From Erysipelothrix sp. (GTDB lineage: Bacteria; Bacillota_I; Bacilli_A; Erysipelotrichales; Erysipelotrichaceae): a stretch of 13,405 nucleotides of DNA. The notes below the pieces were generated by a model, which saw only the letters and a program-made list of their open reading frames with translations, did not search any database and was not told where the DNA came from. This document shows positions 1 through 6,762 of the stretch, piece after piece (the first letter of the stretch is position 1; the number at the start of each line of letters is the position of its first letter). Location of the stretch: the NCBI GenBank assembly GCA_012511085.1, contig JAAZGU010000134.1:1-13405 (forward strand), read 5' to 3'. The translations under genes were made by a program, and so were the position numbers.

Positions 1-1646
1 AATTTAAGCGACTGCACAATCTCATCAATGATTGTCAAGTTACGTAAGCCAAGCAAATCAATTTTAATGAGCCCTAAATCCTCTAAATATTCCATGGAAT
101 ATTGCGTGGAGAGCGTGTCAGCTTCCACTTGCATTAAGGGCACAACACTGCTGAGCGGGGCTTGGGAAAGCACAATTCCAGCTGCATGAGTGGAAACATG
201 GCGCGGAAAATGTTCGATTTTCATGGCCATTTCAAAAACTTCTTGCAAAGCCTCACTTTCGCTAATCATTTTCCGAAAGCCCTTGGATTGTTCAAAAGCT
301 TGCCTTAAAGTGATGTTATGACGTGCAGGAATCTGCTTGGTTAATCGATCTATGATGCGCAAAGGCACATCGTAAGCACGCCCCACATCGCGTAAGCTCA
401 TCTTTGTTTTCAAGGTCCCAAAGGTCACGATATGAGCGACGTGTTCTTGGGAGTACTTGTTTGTTAAATAGGTGATTATTTCATCACGGCGTTGGTCAGA
501 AAAATCAATGTCGATATCCGGCATTGAAATGCGCTCTGGATTTAAAAAGCGCTCAAATAGAAGCCCGTAGTGCATTGGATCAACATGGGTAATCCCGAGA
601 CAATAAGCAACCATGGATCCCGCAGCAGAGCCACGACCGGGCCCCACAGGGATATTTTCCACATGAGCAAAGCGAATGATGTCATACACGATGAGAAAGT
701 AGTCCTCATAATTCATTTTTGTGATGAGATCCAATTCCATCTGCAGACGTTGTTGATAGCGAGGCTCATGTTGTTTTTGCGGATAACGCTTACTAAATCC
801 AACCTTGCATAAATGGCGTAAGTATACTTTATTGTTGACGTTTTGATTGTTTTGATAAACCGGCAAGGTCGTCAAATTCGCAAGGTCATAGGTTGAAATG
901 CTCGCATTGATGCGATCGGTTGTTTCTAAATCTTCCAGATCGTAATGCTCAACAAGTTCATCCACACTTAATAAGTGGTGATGATCATATTGCACGAGCG
1001 CGGGATCGTTAACTTGTTTTTGTGTTTTAATCGCTTGTAAAGTCAACAATGTCTTCGCATCGTTGGGTTCATCGTAAAACACTTTAGCTAAAGCCACACT
1101 TTGAATTTGTTCTTGTTTTAAAATTGCCTTCAAAAACTCATTTTTACTTTGCCAATACATGGATTCCTGCATCGATATCCCAACATAGTAAGCATCAAAC
1201 ACTTGGTTTAAGCGTGAAATGTAATGTTTAATGGCTGCTCCATCCATATCAAGCATCGCTTTTTCAAAAATCCCACCTTCACTTAAAACAATGATGATTA
1301 CATCATTGAGGTGGTCTTTTAAATGATTACTTTCTAAGATAAAAGGCGCTTGATTCAATTGACTTGTAAGATAAGTCAGGTTTTGATAGCCCTTAAGATT
1401 TTGTGCTAACATCACAAAATCAACAAGCTCTTCATCAAGAGTTAGACTTAAAGTAACACCCAAAATCGGCTTAACATGGTGTTTTTGACACATTAAAGTG
1501 AAAGCCACACTGCCATGCATGTTGTGATAATCAGTCAATGCAATGGCTTGAAAACCTTTGGCTTTCGCGGATGTGACAAGCTTGGAGATTGTCAATGTTG
1601 ATGACAACAGCGAATACACACTGTGTGTCATTAAATGAACAGCCAT
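1..1646 (-). CDS. dnaE: DNA polymerase III alpha subunit DnaE (N-terminal ~548 residues; 3' end outside window)
   Basis: Catalytic subunit of a C-family replicative polymerase. In Bacillota, DnaE typically works beside PolC, extending RNA primers and making lagging-strand DNA. The frame is open from ATG at 1646-1644 to the window edge. Visible parts are an N-terminal PHP domain (THSVYSLL at about residues 7-14, ALTDYHNMHG at about 36-45), then GPGRGSAAGS (around 610-650) and PDIDIDFSDQRRDE starting at residue 376, where D377/D379/D381 include the catalytic aspartates. It leaves the window in IKIDLLGLRNLTIIDEI. PHP metal-ligand positions are altered (HLMTHS rather than HxHxH-type, TDY rather than TDH), so PHP nuclease activity is unlikely, as I recall for other Gram-positive DnaE proteins. 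The start is supported by AAGGAG five to six bases upstream. It is the last visible gene of the smc operon, 14 bases after the membrane protein gene. A full protein would be about 1000-1100 residues. Confidence 0.96.
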   Translation of the reverse strand, partial: MAVHLMTHSVYSLLSSTLTISKLVTSAKAKGFQAIALTDYHNMHGSVAFTLMCQKHHVKPILGVTLSLTLDEELVDFVMLAQNLKGYQNLTYLTSQLNQAPFILESNHLKDHLNDVIIIVLSEGGIFEKAMLDMDGAAIKHYISRLNQVFDAYYVGISMQESMYWQSKNEFLKAILKQEQIQSVALAKVFYDEPNDAKTLLTLQAIKTQKQVNDPALVQYDHHHLLSVDELVEHYDLEDLETTDRINASISTYDLANLTTLPVYQNNQNVNNKVYLRHLCKVGFSKRYPQKQHEPRYQQRLQMELDLITKMNYEDYFLIVYDIIRFAHVENIPVGPGRGSAAGSMVAYCLGITHVDPMHYGLLFERFLNPERISMPDIDIDFSDQRRDEIITYLTNKYSQEHVAHIVTFGTLKTKMSLRDVGRAYDVPLRIIDRLTKQIPARHNITLRQAFEQSKGFRKMISESEALQEVFEMAMKIEHFPRHVSTHAAGIVLSQAPLSSVVPLMQVEADTLSTQYSMEYLEDLGLIKIDLLGLRNLTIIDEIVQSLK

Positions 1647-1660
1647 GCTCACTCCTTAGT

Positions 1661-3337
1661 TTATGGGTAGTAGTTAACTCCTAAATGATCAAAATGAATC
1701 GCTTCCACAACCAGCGCTTCACTATCGTAAAATGAAATCTCAACTTTATCATCGGGTGTCGCAAAGATGGATTCAACATGGTCTTTCGCAACCACCTTAA
1801 ATAAACGTGGGTTTTCATGCAAGGTCATGTAATAGATTGTGTCGCCGTCATCAATCACGCTGTACACTTCATTGATGGTACCTTGTAGCGTTTCAATCAA
1901 GCCGGGTTCATCGATGATGATATTGAAATCACCCAAACGATTGCCGAAATCATTAAGTGCCTCTTGAATAGAATCGCCTACTCCGACGGCATCGTAATTG
2001 CTAACCGCAACAAAGGCATACTTCTTAACGAGCCCTTCTTGATCCTTTAGCGACATGAAATAACTGGGCACGTTGCCGACATTCAATAAAACTGGAAACG
2101 TTGACTTGTAATTTAAATGCTGGACCTGACCTTGCGCCGAATTCATGGCTGAATACTCATCTGCACCGCCGACATGATAAAAGATGGCTTCTTTCGTTTT
2201 TAAATTAATTAAGGCAAACCCAACGATGGAGTTGTCCGCTCCAATGGATGTGATGCCTGAAAAAACATAAATGTTGTTATCGAGTAAGACGTAGTTATAA
2301 CCTTCCGTTGTTTGCAACATCTCTTTTTGACTAAATAAGGTGTTGAAAAAACCGTTGACATAATAGCCCCAATTATAAATTTGTGCCCAGGCAATTTCCG
2401 TGGGTTGCACCCGATCGACCCAATCTGGAACCTCTGCCAGATCATAATAGATACTTTCACCGGTACTGGGATCTAAAATGATTACACCTTTAGCGCTGAA
2501 ACCACCAAACCAACCGATTTCTGGCTCCACAACTGAGAAGACCCAAAATGGCTTGAAATCTTCATCAACCTCAAGTTCAAAACAACCCAGGATGGCACTT
2601 CGGTGATTAAAACGTACTTTACGCAACAAATTATCATTAAAATATGCCTTGGGTGTGTAACGCATGCCTTGCGGATAATCGACCAGCTTAACGTCGTTGG
2701 GGTTGGTCACATTCACACTGACAAAGCTTGTGATGCCTGTCTTCCGATTATTGAACCACTTAATAAAGTCACGGTAATCAAGGGCTGCAATGCGATAAAT
2801 CTCATCTTGTTGTGCCAACAGTGTGTAATCGTCGTCCACAAAATACTGAGAACCCAAACTCGCAACTTTACCGATTTGCTTTTCCCCTAATTGAATTGCC
2901 GTTGTTTTATCTAAGACAGGAACTTTATTTAAATCGACCGCTTCAAAATCATCTGAAAATGAATGAATTTCCGTAATGACAATTTGATCACGATAGCGCC
3001 TGGCATTTAGAAATTCAGAAGAAAGCAGACTTAAAACGGAAGCAATCGCAATGATTAAACCGCTTGCGACATAAGCAAGCATCGCTACCCGATTGAGTGA
3101 CAGGGTAAAAAGTTGGTCCAAGGTCGCCCAGACTGCTAACGTAATCGCAATGAGCAACAAAAATCCAAACGAATGTAAATTGTAAGCCGGTAACGTCACA
3201 TAATCAACAATCACATAAAATATTAACGTCATGAAAAGCGCAATCCAATGGCCAAATTGTTTCAATTTCTTGTATTTATGAGCTGGTGTAAACGGTTTAA
3301 ACCTTGATTTTAACGGCTTATTTTTACGTTTGAACAT
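1661..3337 (-). CDS. conserved membrane protein with large extracytoplasmic domain, function unknown
   Basis: 558 residues. I do not recognise a named function. The very basic N-terminus (residues 2-27) is followed by three hydrophobic segments at about 31-48, 57-73 and 85-107. By the positive-inside rule this places the remaining ~450 residues outside the cell. That domain contains segments I recall from uncharacterised Bacillota proteins sometimes labelled 'Tat pathway signal' proteins: a KGVIILDPSTGE strand (283-294), VPDWVDRVQP (303-312), TTEGYNY (343-349), GITSIGADNSIVGFALIN (361-378), SAQGQVQHLNY (400-410) and LKDQEGLVKKYAFV (430-443). The two 'LxDxxTGExxYY'-like strands (287-298 and 376-387) vaguely resemble PepSY-type repeats; this is only an impression. 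The start is supported by AAAGGAG upstream of the ATG, inside the 3' end of nrnA (14-base overlap). It lies between nrnA and dnaE in a packed operon, so it is surely co-expressed with housekeeping genes. No catalytic motif was seen. Confidence 0.85.
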   Translation of the reverse strand: MFKRKNKPLKSRFKPFTPAHKYKKLKQFGHWIALFMTLIFYVIVDYVTLPAYNLHSFGFLLLIAITLAVWATLDQLFTLSLNRVAMLAYVASGLIIAIASVLSLLSSEFLNARRYRDQIVITEIHSFSDDFEAVDLNKVPVLDKTTAIQLGEKQIGKVASLGSQYFVDDDYTLLAQQDEIYRIAALDYRDFIKWFNNRKTGITSFVSVNVTNPNDVKLVDYPQGMRYTPKAYFNDNLLRKVRFNHRSAILGCFELEVDEDFKPFWVFSVVEPEIGWFGGFSAKGVIILDPSTGESIYYDLAEVPDWVDRVQPTEIAWAQIYNWGYYVNGFFNTLFSQKEMLQTTEGYNYVLLDNNIYVFSGITSIGADNSIVGFALINLKTKEAIFYHVGGADEYSAMNSAQGQVQHLNYKSTFPVLLNVGNVPSYFMSLKDQEGLVKKYAFVAVSNYDAVGVGDSIQEALNDFGNRLGDFNIIIDEPGLIETLQGTINEVYSVIDDGDTIYYMTLHENPRLFKVVAKDHVESIFATPDDKVEISFYDSEALVVEAIHFDHLGVNYYP

Positions 3338-4295
3338 GGTGATTCTCCTTTATGAGCACAGCAATCTTGTCAACGAGTTGTTTGATGGTTGGTTCATCCA
3401 CATCTTTAACTGCACTTGCGAGTGGATGGCCACCGCCGTTGTATTGGGCAGCCAAACCATTGATGGCAACCTTTTTTGAACGCAAGCTACCATTGTAGGT
3501 GGATGTCTCTGCATCGATGTATTCAATGAAAATACCCCAGACTTCGACTTCCTCAATGTTTGCCAGTGCATAGACGTATTCCTTAGCTAAATTAGGATGC
3601 ATATTATGTTTTTTTAATTCACGATCATTAATAACTGCAACTAAGATTTGCTTGTGGTAAAGTTTGGCTTTACGTTGGACAAAGTTAATGAATTTAAAAT
3701 CATTTAAGTTCACACTGTACAAGCTTTGATGCAGTTCGTTGATATTGACACCACTTTCAAGCAAATAAGAAGCTTTGGCCAGTGTCCGCGCGCTTGTGTT
3801 TGCGATTGAAAACATGATGGTGTCGCTCAGGATTCCCGCCAACAAGTAGGTTGCTACCTTATGATCGAGCGGTTTTTTATGCATAAACTGTAAGATTTCG
3901 GTTATCATTTCAGCGGTTGAAGCATAACTTGCGTCCACCCATTGCACATCCCCGTAATCATCCAAATTCGGGTGATGATCAATTTTGATAATTTTTTGTG
4001 CTAAGTGATAGCGTTGATCGTCAATACGACCAGTGTTGGCACTATCTAAAACAATCGCCAATGAGTTTTTAATAACTTCATCATCCAAATCATCGCTGGG
4101 TGGATAATTAATTCCCTTAACAATACGATGAAAACCACACGCATAGACCTGCTTGTTGGGATAACGTTGTGTTAAATAATGTTTGAGACCATGCTGGCTC
4201 CCGAGCGCATCATGATCAGGGTTAATGTGACGAAAGATGGTGATTGTTTTAGCTTGATGAATTTCAGTAAGAATAATTTGTTGAATTTTATTCAT
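3324..4295 (-). CDS. nrnA: NrnA-type DHH/DHHA1 phosphoesterase (nanoRNase / pAp phosphatase)
   Basis: 323 residues, the usual NrnA length (about 310-325). The family degrades 2-5-nucleotide RNAs to mononucleotides and dephosphorylates 3'-phosphoadenosine 5'-phosphate in the cytoplasm, replacing E. coli Orn and CysQ. All DHH-domain motifs are visible: HINPDHDALGS (23-33), LDSANTGRIDD with D84, IDHHPN (105-110) and the late aspartate in LSDTIMF (D158). The DHHA1 domain carries SLRSKK (270-275) and NGGGHPLASA (286-295), the substrate-clamping GGGH. The start overlaps the ackA stop by 8 bases. I see no Shine-Dalgarno sequence in the 25 bases before it, which suggests translational coupling to ackA. 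Its own end overlaps the next gene by 14 bases. nrnA, ackA and dnaE are also near neighbours in other Bacillota, as I recall. Confidence 0.94.
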   Translation of the reverse strand: MNKIQQIILTEIHQAKTITIFRHINPDHDALGSQHGLKHYLTQRYPNKQVYACGFHRIVKGINYPPSDDLDDEVIKNSLAIVLDSANTGRIDDQRYHLAQKIIKIDHHPNLDDYGDVQWVDASYASTAEMITEILQFMHKKPLDHKVATYLLAGILSDTIMFSIANTSARTLAKASYLLESGVNINELHQSLYSVNLNDFKFINFVQRKAKLYHKQILVAVINDRELKKHNMHPNLAKEYVYALANIEEVEVWGIFIEYIDAETSTYNGSLRSKKVAINGLAAQYNGGGHPLASAVKDVDEPTIKQLVDKIAVLIKENHHVQT

Positions 4296-5484
4296 TAATT
4301 AGTTTGAGTGTGTCTTGTGCAATCACAAGTTCTTCATTGGTTGGTACCAGCCATACCGCAACTTTTGAATTAGGTTTGGTCAACAACACTTCTTGACTTC
4401 GAATTTTGCGATTGAGTTCGATGTCTAATTCAATGTGTAAGGCTTTCGCAACTTTTGAAATCACATCATAGCGTACTCCATAATCGTTTTCACCAACGCC
4501 ACCGGTAAAGACAATCGCATCAACACCACCCATTTGGACAAAATAGCTACCAATGGTTTGTGCGATGCGGTTGGCATAAATGTCACGTGCTAAACGCGCG
4601 CTCGCATCCCCTTTTTTAAGTGCATCTTCAATATCACGGGCATCACTTGAAATCGATGAAACCCCAAGCATTCCCGATTCTTTATTTAAAACTTCAATGA
4701 CTTCTTGTGCGGTTTTACCCGTTTTTTCCATAATATAGGTTAAAATTGCAGGGTCAATATCGCCTGAACGCGTGCCCATCATGATACCAGCCAGCGGGGT
4801 AAATCCCATGGACGTGTTGACAGATTTTCCTTGACTCACGGCCGCAATCGAGGCTCCGTTGCCTAAATGGCAAGTAATGACATTAATCGTTTTAACGCTC
4901 ACACCCATTAATTCCGCCACACGATTGGACACATAATAATGCGATGTGCCATGGAAACCATAGCGACGTACCTGATATTTTGTGTAGTATTCACGTGGAA
5001 TCGGGTATAAATACACATCCGCATCCATGCTTTGATGGAAGGCTGTGTCAAAGACCGCAACATGCGTTGCATTGGGCAGTGCTTTTTTAAAAGCACGATA
5101 ACCAACTAAATTTGCGGGATTATGAAGCGGCGCCAAATCGATCAGTGATTCGATGGTGCGCTCAACCTCTTCATCAATAACGACCGATTGTGAGTAAGCT
5201 TCCCCACCGTGCACCACCCGATGGCCAACCCCAGCAATTTCTGACAAGTCTTTTACAATTTCGCGATCCACAAGTTGTTGCAACAACATTTCAACCGCGA
5301 CCCGGTGATCTTTAAATTCTTGGGTAATCGTGTCTTTGTAGTCACCATTTTTAATGGTGAACGTACCACCATTTGAACCAATGCGATCAAAAACACCACT
5401 GCATAAGACGTCTTGCGTTGGCATTTCAAACAATTGAAATTTAAGTGATGAACTCCCCGCATTAACTGAAATAATTTTAACCAT
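4288..5484 (-). CDS. ackA: acetate kinase
   Basis: 398 residues, full family length. The cytoplasmic ASKHA-fold enzyme interconverts acetyl phosphate + ADP and acetate + ATP, normally with phosphotransacetylase, giving ATP during fermentation. Visible signatures: VNAGSSSLKF (7-16), GVGHRVVHGG with the substrate arginine R89, VFDTAFHQ with the catalytic D146, YGFHGTSH with H178, HLGNGAS (206-212), MMGTRSGDIDP with R239, FTGGVGEN (326-333) and TNEEL with E384. All match key residues known from the Methanosarcina enzyme within a couple of positions. A perfect AGGAGG six bases before ATG sets the start. It begins 8 bases after the ylxM stop and ends inside nrnA, so it is an internal operon gene. 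No pta gene is in the window. Confidence 0.98.
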   Translation of the reverse strand: MVKIISVNAGSSSLKFQLFEMPTQDVLCSGVFDRIGSNGGTFTIKNGDYKDTITQEFKDHRVAVEMLLQQLVDREIVKDLSEIAGVGHRVVHGGEAYSQSVVIDEEVERTIESLIDLAPLHNPANLVGYRAFKKALPNATHVAVFDTAFHQSMDADVYLYPIPREYYTKYQVRRYGFHGTSHYYVSNRVAELMGVSVKTINVITCHLGNGASIAAVSQGKSVNTSMGFTPLAGIMMGTRSGDIDPAILTYIMEKTGKTAQEVIEVLNKESGMLGVSSISSDARDIEDALKKGDASARLARDIYANRIAQTIGSYFVQMGGVDAIVFTGGVGENDYGVRYDVISKVAKALHIELDIELNRKIRSQEVLLTKPNSKVAVWLVPTNEELVIAQDTLKLINE

Positions 5485-5492
5485 AAATCCTC

Positions 5493-5804
5493 CTAAAGTT
5501 TCTCCATATCTTTAATAATATCCTGAATGGCATCAATGTCCTTTGCTTTTAATTGCATGATGTAGCCTTGCAGTTGTTGATACAAAGCCAAGGCTTGCAC
5601 ATGTGCCTCAATGCTCTCTAGCCTTTTTGTGGCGCGCATGATCATATCATAAATTGCGTTATGTGTCACATCAAGTTCTTGAGCAATTTCACGCAAGGAC
5701 CAATCATGTTGATAATACAAGGTCATCACCTCTTTTTGCTTGGCGGTTAACAAACCTTCGTACCAATCCAATAAATCATTCATACGACGTGTTTTTGTTA
5801 TCAT
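5493..5804 (-). CDS. ylxM: YlxM family helix-turn-helix protein (UPF0122, SRP-associated)
   Basis: 103 residues from the chosen start. Residues 8-60 form a sigma-70 region 4-like helix-turn-helix: RMNDLLDWYEGLLTAKQ, then LREIAQELDVTHNAIYDMI as the recognition unit (about 37-55). The C-terminal part (66-103) is helical. YlxM proteins are encoded with ffh/ftsY in Bacillota and Mollicutes and are linked to the signal recognition particle; in Streptococcus the homologue was reported to interact with SRP components. The frame is open further upstream to 5912, but that extension lies in ftsY and does not resemble the family. ATG at 5804 has AAGGGG seven to eight bases upstream and gives the family's usual ~8 residues before RMN. 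A later ATG at 5783 lacks a ribosome site. The start overlaps the ftsY end by 29 bases. ffh, its usual downstream partner, is replaced by ackA. Confidence 0.9.
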   Translation of the reverse strand: MITKTRRMNDLLDWYEGLLTAKQKEVMTLYYQHDWSLREIAQELDVTHNAIYDMIMRATKRLESIEAHVQALALYQQLQGYIMQLKAKDIDAIQDIIKDMEKL

Positions 5805-6762
5805 AGAGCACCCCTTCAAACATACTGTATAAATAGGCTTCTTTATCAAAGATGACCAAGTCTTCAAGCTTTTCCCCCAAACCCACAAAAATGACACCGA
5901 TGTCAGTTTCATGTTTAATGCTCAAAATAATACCACCTTTGGCAGAGCCATCAAGTTTCGTTAAAATAATGCCCCCCACATCGCAACTTTCTAAAAAGAC
6001 GCGCGCTTGGTTCAGACCGTTTTGACCGGTGGTTGCATCCACAATCAGCCAAATCGCATGTGGTGCGCCCGTGATTTCACGATCAAGCACCCGAAACATC
6101 TTGTTGAGTTCTGCCATCAAGTTGGCTTTATTATGAAGCCGACCCGCAGTATCGCATAATAAAATATCTAAATCATGAGCCTTCGCGTAGCGAGCCGCAT
6201 CGACAAGCACCGCACTTGGATCACTTTGATTATCGGGGCCAATAAAATCCACATCAATTTGTGCGGCCCATAATTTTAATTGGTCAATGGCGCCCGCGCG
6301 GAAGGTATCTGCAGCCACCACCCCAACCTTATGACCTTCTCTTTTATATTTCGCTGCTAACTTCGCAACCGTAGTCGTTTTACCAGAACCGTTGACGCCA
6401 ACGATTAAAATCACTGTGGGACCGGTTGCACTCATCATGACATCCAATGGAAAATCGCCATAAAATTCAGAAATAACTTCCATGAATTGGGATTTTAAGG
6501 TGTCATCAACACGTTGATGGTTCACCTTAATCGCTTTTCTAAATGCTTCAACGATCGCATTGGCGGTGTTTAATGACACATCACTTTGCAACAAGGCAAT
6601 CACGACATCCTCCAACCAGGCCTCATCCACAACGCGGCCTTCTTCAAAGAGTCCGCTAAAGACTTCATCAGTCTTCTTTTTAAATGCGTTTAAGCCCGTG
6701 AGATAAGCATCTTTGTCTTTCTTTTTGCTGAATGTGCGTCGCAATTGATCAAGAAATGCCAT
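5776..6762 (-). CDS. ftsY: signal recognition particle receptor FtsY
   Basis: 328 residues. SRP-family GTPase that docks the Ffh-RNA-ribosome complex at the membrane for co-translational insertion of membrane proteins. A short basic N-terminal helix (FLDQLRRTFSKKKDK, 3-17) replaces the long acidic A domain of enterobacteria, as in other Gram-positives. The N domain spans about 25-105. The G domain shows GVNGSGKTT (G1, 122-130), AADTFRAGAIDQL (150-162), CDTAGR (203-208), ILTKLDGSAKGG (266-277) and FVGLGEKLEDL (292-302). The frame stays open to 6816 but those extra 18 codons lie inside smc. ATG at 6762 has GAGGTGG just upstream and gives the family-typical start. It overlaps smc by 14 bases and ylxM by 29. 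Confidence 0.97.
   Translation of the reverse strand: MAFLDQLRRTFSKKKDKDAYLTGLNAFKKKTDEVFSGLFEEGRVVDEAWLEDVVIALLQSDVSLNTANAIVEAFRKAIKVNHQRVDDTLKSQFMEVISEFYGDFPLDVMMSATGPTVILIVGVNGSGKTTTVAKLAAKYKREGHKVGVVAADTFRAGAIDQLKLWAAQIDVDFIGPDNQSDPSAVLVDAARYAKAHDLDILLCDTAGRLHNKANLMAELNKMFRVLDREITGAPHAIWLIVDATTGQNGLNQARVFLESCDVGGIILTKLDGSAKGGIILSIKHETDIGVIFVGLGEKLEDLVIFDKEAYLYSMFEGVLYDNKNTSYE

Noticed and set aside
5805..5912. Upstream in-frame extension of ylxM to an ATG at 5912
   Set aside because: The 36 extra residues lie in ftsY coding sequence, are unlike the family, and the ATG at 5804 has a ribosome site and gives the usual YlxM N-terminus.
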